A DNA stretch of 37,816 nt from Clostridia bacterium (GCA_017532025.1 JAFXJX010000028.1:1-37816), one strand, 5' to 3'; shown: positions 23,332-33,678, counted from the first letter of the stretch. The notes: generated by a model not told the origin, from the sequence alone. Numbers and translations are program-made.

Positions 23332-24675
23332 TCAGCAAGCGCCCTGCGCAAGCATAGCGTCAACAACCTTTTCAAAGCCCGCGATGTTAGCACCGGCAAC
23401 GAGGTCGCCTTCCATGCCATACTTCTTGGCAGCGGCAACAGAGCTTGCGAAGATGTTTGCCATAATCTGCTTCAGCTTGGCATCCACTTCTTCGGCAGTC
23501 CAGGAATAACGCATCGAGTTCTGGCTCATTTCAAGACCCGAAACCGCAACGCCACCCGCGTTAACAGCCTTAGAAGGAGCGATCACAAGACCTTTTTCCT
23601 TCATGTATTCAAAAGCATCAGCCGTGGTGGGCATATTGGAAACTTCAACGTAGTACTTCACGCCGTTGGCAACGATGTTCTTGGCATCTTCAATGCCAAC
23701 CTCGTTCTGGGTAGCACAAGGCATCACGATATCAACCTTCTGCTCCCAAGGACGCTTGCCGGCAAAGAACTGCACGCCGAACTTGTCGGCATAGTCCTGC
23801 ACTTTGTCGCGGCCGGAAGCACGCATTTCGAGCATATAATCGATCTTTTCTTCGGTATTGATGCCATCGGGATCGTAAACATAACCGTCGGGACCCGAGA
23901 TGGTAACAACCTTACCGCCAAGCTCAGTCACCTTCTTCACAGTACCCCAAGCCACGTTACCAAAGCCGGAAACAGCAAAGGTCTTGCCCTTGATGTCTTC
24001 GCCAAGATACTTCAGCATTTCAACGGTATAGTAAACAGCACCGAAACCGGTCGCTTCAGGACGGATGAGAGAGCCACCGAAGGAACGGCCTTTGCCGGTC
24101 AGAACGCCTTCGTAGCGGTTAACAAGTCTCTTGTACTGACCAAAGAGATAGCCCACTTCACGTGCGCCAACACCGATGTCGCCTGCGGGAACGTCGGTAT
24201 CGGGACCAACGTGACGGAACAGCTCGGTCATAAAGCTCTGGCAGAATGCCATCACTTCGCGGTCACTCTTACCGCGGGGGTCAAAGTCAGAACCGCCCTT
24301 ACCGCCGCCCATGGGAAGGCTGGTGAGAGAGTTCTTAAAGGTCTGTTCAAAGCCGAGGAACTTGAGAATGTTCTGGTTTACAGAGGGGTGGAAACGAAGA
24401 CCGCCCTTGTAAGGACCGATTGCCGAGTTGAACTGAACGCGGAAACCGCGGTTTACCTGAACCTGACCCTTGTCATCAACCCACGGAACACGGAAGGTGA
24501 TGATGCGTTCAGGCTCAACCAGACGCTCAAGGATCGCTTCTCTTTCGTACTTTGCTTCATTGGCTTCCACAACAGGACGAATCGATTCGAGAACCTCGTT
24601 CACTGCCTGCAAAAATTCAGGCTCTGTTTTATATCTTTCTGCTACTTCGGATTTGACTCTGTCAAGATAATTCAT
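23332..24675 (-). CDS. gdhA: NADP-type glutamate dehydrogenase
   Basis: The 447-residue protein is the hexameric small-subunit (about 50 kDa) glutamate dehydrogenase; it makes glutamate from 2-oxoglutarate and ammonia, or the reverse. The substrate domain has PYKGGLRFHPSVN and the catalytic-lysine region MGGGKGGSDFDPRGKS; the nucleotide domain has FAVSGFGNVAWG. NADP preference is the rule for this subfamily but cannot be proven from sequence by eye. Start: ATG 24675 with GGAGAT 6 nt upstream; the ATG at 24687 lacks a ribosome site. Monocistronic, with a strong promoter. Confidence 0.96.
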   Translation of the reverse strand: MNYLDRVKSEVAERYKTEPEFLQAVNEVLESIRPVVEANEAKYEREAILERLVEPERIITFRVPWVDDKGQVQVNRGFRVQFNSAIGPYKGGLRFHPSVNQNILKFLGFEQTFKNSLTSLPMGGGKGGSDFDPRGKSDREVMAFCQSFMTELFRHVGPDTDVPAGDIGVGAREVGYLFGQYKRLVNRYEGVLTGKGRSFGGSLIRPEATGFGAVYYTVEMLKYLGEDIKGKTFAVSGFGNVAWGTVKKVTELGGKVVTISGPDGYVYDPDGINTEEKIDYMLEMRASGRDKVQDYADKFGVQFFAGKRPWEQKVDIVMPCATQNEVGIEDAKNIVANGVKYYVEVSNMPTTADAFEYMKEKGLVIAPSKAVNAGGVAVSGLEMSQNSMRYSWTAEEVDAKLKQIMANIFASSVAAAKKYGMEGDLVAGANIAGFEKVVDAMLAQGAC

Positions 24676-24732
24676 ATAAATCTCCATTCTGCCGCAATGC
24701 GACTATGTATTGTCTTATAAAAGATACGTCAT

Positions 24733-24761
24733 ATTATAGCACACCATTCCTGAAATTGCAA
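24733..24761 (-). promoter_or_regulatory. Promoter of gdhA
   Basis: On the minus strand TTGCAA (24761-24756), a 17-nt spacer and TATAAT (24738-24733), about 57 nt before the start codon. Confidence 0.75.
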
Positions 24762-24842
24762 GAGGATTTTTTGCATTTTTTGATGTTTTTTTGAAAATTG
24801 TCGCAGTTTTTTCAACCCAAGCCACAAAACAGGAAAAATATT

Positions 24843-24876
24843 CAAGAAAACACCCTTGCGCCGGCAAGGGTGTTTT
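24843..24876 (-). terminator. Terminator at the end of the polC operon
   Basis: AAAACACCCTTGC-gccg-GCAAGGGTGTTTT is a perfect 13-bp stem with a 4-nt loop; the minus-strand tail is TTTTCTTG. It lies 16 nt after the polC stop and ends the long leftward operon. A T-run also follows on the plus strand. Confidence 0.85.
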
Positions 24877-24891
24877 TTGGCTTGTTTGACA

Positions 24892-27800
24892 TCAGAAAAG
24901 CGAGATCTGATTGGTAGCGTTAAGTCCGTCAAGCACGCCGTTTTGTCTGAGAAGCTCCATGAGCGTTTTGGATAGACCCGCCTTCACACGCAGATCCTCC
25001 TGACAGAAGACAGTACCACCGTCTCTTGCCTCCACAATCTTCTCCGCCGCCGTTTCACCAAGACCCGGCAAAGCAGAAAACGGAATGCGGATTCTGCCGT
25101 TTTCGGGAAGGAATGCAAACGCCGCCGATTTTTCGTAGCTTACAGGCAAGAACTGCACACCGCGGCAAAGCGCCTCATTGGCAAGCAGAAGGGTCGAAAC
25201 GGTTTCTGCATCCTTGGCGGTAACGTCTTTTTTGTCACGTTCGTTGATCTCTTCGATCACTTTTTTGATATAACTGCGTCCTTTCAGAACCGCTGTGGCA
25301 TCAAAGCCACCCGGCGCAACCGAGAAGTACGCGGCGTAGAATTCGAGCGGTTTGTAGATCTTAAACCAAGCAAGACGGATTGCCGCCATGTCATACGCCA
25401 CGGCGTGCGCCTTCGGGAACATATATTTGATCTTCTTGCAAGAAGCAATATACCAATCCGGCACATTGTGCGCACGCATTTCAGCCTCCTGCTCGGGAGA
25501 GAGCCCCTTACCCTTTCGTACGCTTTCCATGATCTTAAAGGCAAGCGCGTTGTCAAGTCCGTAACGGATGAGCGCGAGCATGATGTCGTCACGCGTACCG
25601 ATAACCTCCGAAATCGTGCAAGTGCCGTCTTTGATCAAGTCCTGCGCATTGCCAAGCCATACGTCGGTTCCGTGCGAAAGACCCGAGATCTGCACAAGGT
25701 CGGCAAAGCTTTTCGGCTGTGCGTCCACAAGCATCTGCTGTACGAATTTCGTACCAAGCTCGGGGAGCGCATAGGTACCCACAGGACACATGATCTCATC
25801 GGGTGTTACACCAAGCGGCTCGGTTGAAGTCAGAAGCTCATAGACCTTTGGGTCGTTCATCGGCACGTCCATCACAGACATACCGCTGTACTTTTCAAGC
25901 CACTTATACTTGGTCGGCACATCGTGTCCAAGCTCGTCAAGCTTCAATATCGTATCATGCAGATAGGTAAACGCAAAGTGCGTGGTGACGATCGAGGAAT
26001 CGGCTTTATCGGCAGGATGCTGTACAGGCGTGAAGTCATACACTTCATATTCACGCGGCACAACGATAATACCGCCGGGGTGCTGACCGGTTGTTTTTTT
26101 CGTACCCACACAGCCGTTCACAAGGCGCGAAACCTCTGCCTTATTGACCGCGATGTGCTTTTCATCCAGATACTTCATCACGTAGCCGTATGCAGTTTTC
26201 GAGGCAAGCGAGCCGATCGTTCCCGCCTTGAACACGTTTTCGCTACCGAACAAATCTTCGGTGTATTTATGCACCTTGCCCTGCACTTCACCCGAGAAGT
26301 TCAGGTCAATATCAGGCGACTTATCGCCGTAGAATCCAAGAAAGGTTTCAAAGGGAATGTCGTGTCCGTCCTGCGCCATCTTAATACCGCAATGCGGACA
26401 GTTTTTGTCGGGCATATCAAAGCCCGAACCGACCGAGCCATCCTCGATAAACTCGTTGTAACGGCACTTGGTGCAGCGGTAATGCGGCGGCAGAGGGTTC
26501 ACCTCCGAAATACCCGCCATCGTGGCAACAAAGGAAGAACCAACCGAGCCGCGCGAGCCGACAAGATAGCCCTGCGATTCGGAATACCACACAAGCTTTT
26601 GTGCGATCATGTACAGCACCGCAAAGCCGTTCTGAATGATCGATTTCAGTTCTTTTTCCAGGCGCTTTTCGACCTGCGGCGGAAGCTCATCGCCGTACAT
26701 ATCGTGCGCGCGCTTCCAGCACATTGCTTGCAGGTCTTCTTCCGCGCCCTCCATTTTCGGTGTGTAAGTACCCTTCGGAATCGGACGCACCTCGCCGATC
26801 ATATCGGCAATCTTACGGGTGTTGGTAACAACCACCTCATACGCTTTTTCCTCACCAAGGTAGGCAAATTCGTCAAGCATCTCGCGCGTGGTACGCAGAT
26901 ACAGTCCCACGTCACGGTCACCGTCGGCAAACTTCATGCCTTTGAGCAGAATTTTGCGATAAATCTCATCCTCTTTGTTCAAGAAATGCGCGTCACAGGT
27001 TGCACATACGGGAATACCCAGTTCCTCACCAAGCGCCACAATGCGGCGGTTGAGGTCGCGAAGTCCCTCATCATCCTTCACCGTACCGTCGGCGAGCAAG
27101 AATCGGTTATTACAGATCGGCTGAATTTCGAGATAATCGTAATAGGAGGCAATCTCTTTGATCTCGTTTTCGGGTTTGCCCGAAAGAATCGCCTTGAAAA
27201 GCTCACCCGCCTCGCAGGCAGAGCCGATGATCAAGCCGTCGCGGTGCTGATTGAGAAGACTCTTCGGAATGCGCGGCTGACGGTGATAGTAGGAAAGATA
27301 GCTTTCCGAAATCAATTTGTAAAGATTTTTAAGACCTGTCTGATCCTTTACCAAAATGATCATGTGGTAAGGGCGAAGCTTCAAGGGATTGGCTTTGTCA
27401 CTCATCGAAGCGTTCATTTCGGAAAGTGTACCAATACCCTCCTGACGGAGCTTTTCCACCATCTTGAAGAAGATGCGGGCAAGCACTTCAGCATCATCAC
27501 AGGCTCTGTGGTGGTTGAAGTCACCGAGTTCAAAATACTCGGCAAGGATATTCAGCTTATGCTTTTTCAGTTCGGGATTGACATGGCGAGAGAGCGCCAC
27601 CGTGTCAAGATAAGCATTTTCAAACGGAATCTTGAACTGATCGCAAGCCGCGCGAACAAAGCCGGTATCAAACGAGGCATTGTGCGCAATCAGGAGTCTG
27701 TCGCCCGCAAAATCAAGAAACGCGCGTACCGCTTCTTCCTGTGAGGGCGCACCCTTGACCATCTCGTCGGTGATGCCTGTCAGTTCTGTAATATTTTCGG

Positions 27801-29388
27801 GAATGTGGCACTCGGGGTCAACAAAGGTGTTGAATACATCCAGCACCTTACCACCCTTGATCTTCACCGCACCGATTTCGGTGATCTTGCAGGAAAGAGG
27901 GGAAAGACCGGTGGTTTCAAGGTCAAATACCACAAACTCATCTTTTTCAAAGTCGTAGTCTTTTTCACCGAACACTGCACGCTCGGTATCGTCCACATAG
28001 TAAGCCTCCATACCGTACAGCACCTTTGTGCCGATCTTTTCGGAGGTATCCATAATGATAGGGTAAGCTTGCACGTTGCCGTGGTCGGTCACAGCAATCG
28101 CATCCCAACCCCAGCGCTTGGCGGTCTCTGCTGCAATTTCGGGGAAAATCAAGGCATCCATTGCCGACATATTGGTATGTAAGTGAAGCTCCACGCGCTT
28201 GATCGGCTCATCGTCGGTACGAAGAATCTTTTTCACAGGCGCAATTGCCGTTGCTTGCACAAAAAGATCGCCGACCGTGGTGGAAGTCCCTGTGATCTTG
28301 TCACCGTCACGCTGAAAACTCTTGATTTTTTCAAGCTTAACGCTACCCTTTACCATCAAGGAAAGGTTATAGAAGGTCACCACATCCTGAATGCCGCGCT
28401 TGATGGTGCGACCGCTCTTTTTGATCGTTTTGATGATCGGCGCGGCAACGTCGGTGTCAAGCGTCACTTTCACATTGATCGAACTCTTGTTGTCGGTAAT
28501 GCCGATCACAAGCGTGGTTTTGTCGCCCTGCCTTGTGGGACGTTCTTCAAAGGAATTGACCTCGCCGATCACATACACGCCGCGCATTTCGCCACTGATC
28601 TTGTCAAGCGGCAAAAACGCATCGGGTGTAAAGGGTTCGCCGTACAGCATATTCTCAACAGTCGTATCAAAGGTCATAAACCCAACCGAAACACATCCGT
28701 CTTCCCCAATTTCTGCATATCCGTCCTTGCCTTGTGTGTTCTCCTCTTGCTGATACAGCGTGGTCACAAGCGTGGGCTTTTCGGCTTCAAGCGCTTCTTG
28801 TTTGGCTTTTTGCTCTTGTTTTTCTTTCTCTACGCGCTCTACACTTTCAAAATACATCTTTTCAAGCTCGCGCTTGTTGGCAGAGGCAAACGCATCGTAG
28901 CTTTCACTGTCTGCCACAGTTGCCGCAATGCGAACTGTTTTCTTCACAGAAAACTCGCTGTCGATGATGCGTTCGAGCAGCTTATCGGTTTCCGCGCGGC
29001 AAAGCAGAGAAAGCGCGCCGCTTGAAAAGCCGATGGCAACCACAATCTCGCCGTTTTCTTCATTCAGCGAGTAATTCTCAAAAAAACCGCGGGTCACAAT
29101 GCCCACGCGGTAGGCCTCATATATCACCTCGTGCATATACGAAAGGGTAAAAAGCTCTCTCGGGTATTTGGGAAAGAGGCGCACCGAATTCAACTGATAC
29201 GCTTTGGCAATATCAGCTTCTATGGCATATAACAGATCTTTTTTGACAATCGCATCAAAATGCACATCCACTTCAATCATGCGCCGTTCCACATCTGAGC
29301 GCCATGAAAAATCGGAAAGCCCCGAGAGAAGGCGGAATGCCTCTCCCGTGGGCGTATATTTTTTGAATTTATCTAAGAACAGCGCCAT
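24892..29388 (-). CDS. polC: DNA polymerase III alpha subunit, PolC type
   Basis: The 1498-residue replicative polymerase has the Gram-positive PolC order: N-terminal domain (about 1-230), OB domain (about 260-370), split PHP domain (HLHTNMSAMDA near 403 and AVTDHGNVQAYP near 430), inserted DEDDh 3'-5' exonuclease (FDLETTG near 486, AHNASFD, HRACDDAEV), the rest of PHP, then the palm with catalytic PDIDLNF near 1027. A zinc site is seen as CTKC and CPHC, near 990-1020. It copies both strands with the clamp. AAGGAGAGG stands 6 nt before the ATG. It is the last gene of the operon, 23 nt after ispG. Length and motifs are normal. Confidence 0.97.
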   Translation of the reverse strand: MALFLDKFKKYTPTGEAFRLLSGLSDFSWRSDVERRMIEVDVHFDAIVKKDLLYAIEADIAKAYQLNSVRLFPKYPRELFTLSYMHEVIYEAYRVGIVTRGFFENYSLNEENGEIVVAIGFSSGALSLLCRAETDKLLERIIDSEFSVKKTVRIAATVADSESYDAFASANKRELEKMYFESVERVEKEKQEQKAKQEALEAEKPTLVTTLYQQEENTQGKDGYAEIGEDGCVSVGFMTFDTTVENMLYGEPFTPDAFLPLDKISGEMRGVYVIGEVNSFEERPTRQGDKTTLVIGITDNKSSINVKVTLDTDVAAPIIKTIKKSGRTIKRGIQDVVTFYNLSLMVKGSVKLEKIKSFQRDGDKITGTSTTVGDLFVQATAIAPVKKILRTDDEPIKRVELHLHTNMSAMDALIFPEIAAETAKRWGWDAIAVTDHGNVQAYPIIMDTSEKIGTKVLYGMEAYYVDDTERAVFGEKDYDFEKDEFVVFDLETTGLSPLSCKITEIGAVKIKGGKVLDVFNTFVDPECHIPENITELTGITDEMVKGAPSQEEAVRAFLDFAGDRLLIAHNASFDTGFVRAACDQFKIPFENAYLDTVALSRHVNPELKKHKLNILAEYFELGDFNHHRACDDAEVLARIFFKMVEKLRQEGIGTLSEMNASMSDKANPLKLRPYHMIILVKDQTGLKNLYKLISESYLSYYHRQPRIPKSLLNQHRDGLIIGSACEAGELFKAILSGKPENEIKEIASYYDYLEIQPICNNRFLLADGTVKDDEGLRDLNRRIVALGEELGIPVCATCDAHFLNKEDEIYRKILLKGMKFADGDRDVGLYLRTTREMLDEFAYLGEEKAYEVVVTNTRKIADMIGEVRPIPKGTYTPKMEGAEEDLQAMCWKRAHDMYGDELPPQVEKRLEKELKSIIQNGFAVLYMIAQKLVWYSESQGYLVGSRGSVGSSFVATMAGISEVNPLPPHYRCTKCRYNEFIEDGSVGSGFDMPDKNCPHCGIKMAQDGHDIPFETFLGFYGDKSPDIDLNFSGEVQGKVHKYTEDLFGSENVFKAGTIGSLASKTAYGYVMKYLDEKHIAVNKAEVSRLVNGCVGTKKTTGQHPGGIIVVPREYEVYDFTPVQHPADKADSSIVTTHFAFTYLHDTILKLDELGHDVPTKYKWLEKYSGMSVMDVPMNDPKVYELLTSTEPLGVTPDEIMCPVGTYALPELGTKFVQQMLVDAQPKSFADLVQISGLSHGTDVWLGNAQDLIKDGTCTISEVIGTRDDIMLALIRYGLDNALAFKIMESVRKGKGLSPEQEAEMRAHNVPDWYIASCKKIKYMFPKAHAVAYDMAAIRLAWFKIYKPLEFYAAYFSVAPGGFDATAVLKGRSYIKKVIEEINERDKKDVTAKDAETVSTLLLANEALCRGVQFLPVSYEKSAAFAFLPENGRIRIPFSALPGLGETAAEKIVEARDGGTVFCQEDLRVKAGLSKTLMELLRQNGVLDGLNATNQISLF

Positions 29389-29411
29389 GCTTGTCCTCTC
29401 CTTTTTCTGCG

Positions 29412-30491
29412 CTAATCGCGGTAGTTATTGATTGCCGCGATCAAAGTATCCACGATTTTGTCTTCGGGAATTTTCTTCACAATCTCACCGTGCGAGAATA
29501 ACAAAGCTTCTCCCACACCGCCCGCAATACCAAGATCGGCATCTCTTGCTTCACCGGGACCGTTGACGGCACACCCCATAATGGCAACCTTCAAACGGCG
29601 GATGGGGTTAAGCTCGTCCATGCGTTTTTCAAATGCCGCCACAAGCGGGATCAAATCAATTTTGGTTCTGCCGCAGGTGGGACAGGAAACCAGATCAATC
29701 TTGCTCTTTTGGTCAAGACCGAGCGCCGAAAGAATCGCCCTTCCCTTTTCAATCTCCCTCACGGGGTCGGCAGTCAACGATACACGGAGTGTGTCGCCAA
29801 TGCCGTCAAGCAACAAGCTGCCAATGCCCATCGCACTTTTCACCGTACCAAGCGCTTCGCTACCCGCTTCGGTCACACCGAGATGCAAAGGATAGTCACA
29901 GCGAGATGCCACAATGCGGTTGGCTTCCACCATGCGCCACACATCCGACGCTTTGATGGCAACCACAATATTGTCAAAATCAAACCTCTCAAGGAGCTTC
30001 ACGTTTTCAAGTGCAGATGCGGCAAGTGCCTCTGCAGTCGGCGCGCCGTGAAGCGCAAGCAGTTCCTTTTCGAGTGAGCCGCTGTTCACACCCACACGAA
30101 TCGGGATGTTTTTCAGGCGGCAAATATCGGCAACCGCCTTCACGCGGTCATCGTCTCCAATGTTGCCGGGATTGATGCGAATTTTATCCGCGCCTGCTTC
30201 CGCGGCGAGAATCGCAAGCTTTGAACTGAAATGAATGTCGGCAACGATCGGAATGGCAATGTCCGAGCATTTGAGTTGATAAAGCGTTTTGGCAGCATCC
30301 GCTTCGGGAAACGCCATGCGAATGATATCGCAGCCTGCCGCCTGTGCCGCTTTGATCTGATTGTATGTGGCATCAAAATCAAGCGAATCGGTATTGGTCA
30401 TCGACTGCACCGCAACCGGAGCATTGCCGCCAATCAAGGTATTTCCAATCTTAATTTCTTTTGTTTTGCGCCGAAGTCTTCTCGCTTCCAT
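29412..30491 (-). CDS. ispG: 4-hydroxy-3-methylbut-2-enyl diphosphate synthase (IspG/GcpE)
   Basis: The 359-residue protein catalyses the reductive ring opening of MEcPP to HMBPP in the MEP isoprenoid pathway. It has the N-terminal TIM-barrel (VQSMTNTDSLD near 28-38, PIVADIHFSS near 81-90, KIRINPGNIG) and the C-terminal cluster domain with Cys270 and Cys273 (SCPTCGR), Cys307 (MGCAVNGPGE) and Glu314, the ligands of the [4Fe-4S] cluster. This is the short bacterial form without the plant insert. GAAGG stands before the ATG. The gap to rseP is 21 nt; dxr of the same pathway is two genes upstream. Confidence 0.97.
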   Translation of the reverse strand: MEARRLRRKTKEIKIGNTLIGGNAPVAVQSMTNTDSLDFDATYNQIKAAQAAGCDIIRMAFPEADAAKTLYQLKCSDIAIPIVADIHFSSKLAILAAEAGADKIRINPGNIGDDDRVKAVADICRLKNIPIRVGVNSGSLEKELLALHGAPTAEALAASALENVKLLERFDFDNIVVAIKASDVWRMVEANRIVASRCDYPLHLGVTEAGSEALGTVKSAMGIGSLLLDGIGDTLRVSLTADPVREIEKGRAILSALGLDQKSKIDLVSCPTCGRTKIDLIPLVAAFEKRMDELNPIRRLKVAIMGCAVNGPGEARDADLGIAGGVGEALLFSHGEIVKKIPEDKIVDTLIAAINNYRD

Positions 30492-30512
30492 GCCTTCACT
30501 CTTCCTTTTTCG

Positions 30513-31595
30513 TTATACAAACAGGGCAAAAATATCTTTGAATAAAACAAATACCGAAAGCGCGAGCAAAAGGATCAGCGCTATCGTATGAATCTTTCCC
30601 TCAATTTCGGGCTTGATCGGCTTGCCGCGAACCGCTTCGATGAGAAGGAAAACAATGCGTCCGCCGTCAAGTGCCGGAATCGGCAATAAGTTGAAAATAC
30701 CCAAATTGATCGCAATCAGCGCCGCAAAGAAAATGAGATATTCAAAACCGTATCCCGCCGCTTCTGTCATCTGCTCGGTAATGCCCACAGGTCCTGACAT
30801 CTGCGAAACACCCACACGACCCGACAAAAGTCCGCCGAGCGATGCCCACACCTGATTCACGTTATTGCGTGCATGGCAGAGGGTGTGTCGTATCACAGAA
30901 GAAAAACTCGCCCTTTCGCCATAAACATAAAAGTCTGTTTGTCCCATGCCGATACCCTGCTCGGTTGCCATCGAAAAGGGCACGTCGCAAATCAGCATTT
31001 CTTTACCGTCACGGATGACGGTGATATCCACAAGACCCACGTTTTCAAGCGTCAGCTTTTCGCCAAGCTCATTTTCGACCACAGCCGTGGTGGGTTTTTC
31101 AGCCTCCCACATGATGCGGAAAGAAAGCTCGGAAAAAATGCCGACGTCATGCCCGTTGACCTCTGTAATTTTGTCACCGGGTTCAAGATAATACTGAGAG
31201 GTAGCGTTTTCGGTAAACTGATAAATTGTGGTTGACCCAAGCGACTGCGTTGTCATACCAACAAACACACCGCAAAGGATCACACCCACAATGATATTGA
31301 ACACACCGCCTGCCGCCATGATCACAAGGCGCTTCCACGCGCTCTTTTTGGAAAGCGCGTTTTCATCATCAGACTCTTCATCCTCGCCCACCATACTGAC
31401 GTAACCGCCAAGCGGCAACAGACGAAGCGAATAGAGAATATTCGTTTTTTTGGAGCGGTGCGACAGGATCTTGGGCCCCATGCCCACCGAAAATTCCTTT
31501 ACCCCCACCTTAAAAATGCGGGCGAAAAGATAGTGACCGAACTCATGAATGGTGATGAGAAACCCAAACATGAGAATTGCAAACAAAATAACCAT
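30513..31595 (-). CDS. rseP: RseP-type site-2 metalloprotease (M50)
   Basis: The 360-residue membrane protease has the zinc motif HEFGH (His17, Glu18, His21) in its first transmembrane segment, a second conserved helix (AAGGVFNIIVGVILCG near 94), a PDZ domain (about 125-200, with LEPGDKITEVNGHDV), the NLLPIPALDGGRI motif near 310 with the third zinc ligand Asp, and a last transmembrane helix. Such proteases cut transmembrane anti-sigma factors or signal-peptide remnants; the substrate here is unknown. The position between dxr and ispG is the usual one in Firmicutes. A weak ribosome site (AAGGT) is 12 nt before the ATG. Confidence 0.96.
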   Translation of the reverse strand: MVILFAILMFGFLITIHEFGHYLFARIFKVGVKEFSVGMGPKILSHRSKKTNILYSLRLLPLGGYVSMVGEDEESDDENALSKKSAWKRLVIMAAGGVFNIIVGVILCGVFVGMTTQSLGSTTIYQFTENATSQYYLEPGDKITEVNGHDVGIFSELSFRIMWEAEKPTTAVVENELGEKLTLENVGLVDITVIRDGKEMLICDVPFSMATEQGIGMGQTDFYVYGERASFSSVIRHTLCHARNNVNQVWASLGGLLSGRVGVSQMSGPVGITEQMTEAAGYGFEYLIFFAALIAINLGIFNLLPIPALDGGRIVFLLIEAVRGKPIKPEIEGKIHTIALILLLALSVFVLFKDIFALFV

Positions 31596-31622
31596 AAAAG
31601 AAATAATACCTTACTGCCGAAG

Positions 31623-32771
31623 TTATCCTAACGCCTCGCGGATTTTGGCTCTTACCGTACAGGAAGCGCCTTCAATCTCGTCAAGCGTCGGATTTGATTT
31701 ATTTACATAACTATGCACGAAATCCGATACAATATGACCGATATCCGCAAAACGAATCTTCTTTGCCAAAAAGGCATATACCGCTTCTTCGTTGGCGGCA
31801 TTCAGCACTGCGGGGAGCAGCCCGCCCGCTTTGTGCACCTCTTTGGCAAGAGAAATCAACCGAAATGTTTTGGTATCGGGTTCAAAAAATGTCATTTTGC
31901 CAAGAGCGGCAAAATCAAGCGGCGCACCGCCCGTAAAACGGCGCTCGGGATAAAAGAGTGCGTATGCAATACAGCTTCGCATATCGGGGTTGCCCATTTG
32001 AGCAATCACCGAATTGTCTTCAAAACGCACCATCGAGTGAATGATGCTCTCTCTATGCACCACCGCCGAAATATTGTCCATCTCAAAGCCGAAGAGATGT
32101 GCCGCTTCGATCAGCTCAAAACCTTTGTTCATCAAAGTCGCGCTATCCACGGTAATCTTCTGCCCCATCTTCCAGGTCGGGTGCTTTAAGGTATCCTCAA
32201 GCGTCACGTGTTCAAGCGCTTCTTCGCTGTAACCGAAAAACGGTCCGCCCGATGCGGTCAGAATCAGCTCTTTGGCTTCACCTCGCGCGCCGGCGCGAAG
32301 GCACTGGTGAATCGCGCAGTGCTCACTGTCCACAGGGAGAATCTCCACTCCCTTTTCGGCAGCAAGCTTCATCACAATCTCACCCGCGCAAACGAGCGAT
32401 TCTTTGTTGGCAAGCGCCAAGCGTTTGCCGCTTTCAAGTGTCCATACGGTCGGGCGAAGACCTGCCTCCCCTACAAGCGCGTTGAGGACCGTGTCTGCAT
32501 CCGAAAGAATAAGCACTTCTCCGATGCCCTCTTTGCCGCAAAAAAGCTTCACCGACGTGTCGGCAAGCAAAGTTTTGGCTTCCCTGTAAGCGTCTTCGCT
32601 TGCTACCACTGCGTAGCGCGGAGTAAACGCACGCACCTGCTCGTCAAGCGCTTTGACACTGGTATTCACACTGATAGCATCCACGGGAATGTTGTAACGC
32701 TTCGCAACATCAAGCGCTTGCGTACCAATCGAGCCCGAGGAGCCAAGTATCATCAGTTTTTCCATATTCAT
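31623..32771 (-). CDS. dxr: 1-deoxy-D-xylulose 5-phosphate reductoisomerase
   Basis: The 382-residue enzyme converts DXP to MEP with NADPH, the first committed step of the MEP pathway. The N-terminal Rossmann fold shows GSSGSIGTQ at 10-18; ALANKES is near 118-124; the metal site is Asp148 and Glu150 in VDSEHCAIHQ; NKGFELIEAAHLFG follows in the catalytic domain. No good ribosome site is visible; the ATG at 32771 lies 17 nt after cdsA, and an in-frame ATG at 32765 is an alternative. Confidence 0.97.
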   Translation of the reverse strand: MNMEKLMILGSSGSIGTQALDVAKRYNIPVDAISVNTSVKALDEQVRAFTPRYAVVASEDAYREAKTLLADTSVKLFCGKEGIGEVLILSDADTVLNALVGEAGLRPTVWTLESGKRLALANKESLVCAGEIVMKLAAEKGVEILPVDSEHCAIHQCLRAGARGEAKELILTASGGPFFGYSEEALEHVTLEDTLKHPTWKMGQKITVDSATLMNKGFELIEAAHLFGFEMDNISAVVHRESIIHSMVRFEDNSVIAQMGNPDMRSCIAYALFYPERRFTGGAPLDFAALGKMTFFEPDTKTFRLISLAKEVHKAGGLLPAVLNAANEEAVYAFLAKKIRFADIGHIVSDFVHSYVNKSNPTLDEIEGASCTVRAKIREALG

Positions 32772-32788
32772 TCAAATCTAACCGTTTT

Positions 32789-33658
32789 TTACAGAGTCAC
32801 AAAGCTCGAAAGCCATCCGAAGCTATCCGCAAGGTAACAAAGAATGTAAAGAAAAGGCGCAACGGCAATCACGCTGTCAAAACGGTCCATTACACCGCCG
32901 TGACCGGGGAAGATAAAGCCATAGTCCTTGATGCCGAAATAGCGCTTCACAAGCGAAGCGAGCAGGTCGCCGCAGACCGAAACCACAGCGCAGATCACAG
33001 CAAGTACAGCAAGGATGGCAAAAGCGGTGAGATCTTTGAATCTCAGCCCAATGATAAAACCGTAAACAATCGAAACCACAACCGCAGAGCCGATACCGCC
33101 CACAAAGCCGGCAACTGTCTTTTTCGGCGAAACGTCGGGAATCAGCTTGCGCTTGCCAAAAAATCTGCCGAAGAAATAACCGCCAATATCCGGTACCCAG
33201 GCAAAAATAAAAGCAAGCAAATAAATTTTTGCACCGATTGCTCCATCGGGACCAAGGTCACGAAGCAACACAATGGATGCCATGGAGAAAGAAACGTAAA
33301 TTGTCATCACGGTGGCAACACAGCTGTTCACCACGGGGATCTTGCCTTTCGAGAAGGTGGCATTCACAAAGGAAAGAAACAAAAGCGCAAAATAGATAAA
33401 CGACATGATGAGATAATAGCGCTCGGTACCCTTAAAAGCAAGTCTTGTCAAAAGAGGTGCGGCAAGGGCTGCGGTATAGGAAAGGAGCGACGCCACAAGA
33501 TTCTTATGAAGGGATGTACATTTTAAGATCTCATACACCGCAAACAGCGAAACAAGACCCGCAAAAATCAGAAAAACCCAAAATGGCGAGGAAGAAAAAA
33601 CACAAAACGGAATAAATAAACCAACGGCAACAACCGAGGTGATAATACGCGTTTTCAT
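32789..33658 (-). CDS. cdsA: Phosphatidate cytidylyltransferase
   Basis: The 289-residue integral membrane protein (about seven or eight hydrophobic segments) makes CDP-diacylglycerol from CTP and phosphatidic acid. The C-terminal CDS signature is intact: DVSPKKTVAGFVGGI near 176-190 and KDYGFIFPGHGGVMDRFDS near 244-262, with the metal-binding Asp residues. AAAGGA lies about 13 nt before the ATG. It follows uppS by 20 nt and precedes dxr by 17 nt in the lipid/isoprenoid part of the operon. Confidence 0.96.
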   Translation of the reverse strand: MKTRIITSVVAVGLFIPFCVFSSSPFWVFLIFAGLVSLFAVYEILKCTSLHKNLVASLLSYTAALAAPLLTRLAFKGTERYYLIMSFIYFALLFLSFVNATFSKGKIPVVNSCVATVMTIYVSFSMASIVLLRDLGPDGAIGAKIYLLAFIFAWVPDIGGYFFGRFFGKRKLIPDVSPKKTVAGFVGGIGSAVVVSIVYGFIIGLRFKDLTAFAILAVLAVICAVVSVCGDLLASLVKRYFGIKDYGFIFPGHGGVMDRFDSVIAVAPFLYILCYLADSFGWLSSFVTL

Positions 33659-33678
33659 AATAGAATCGAAAAGTCCTT

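Noticed and set aside
25924..27744. 606-codon plus-strand frame opposite polC
   Set aside because: Long only because of the codon bias of polC on the other strand; basic, low-information sequence without domains.
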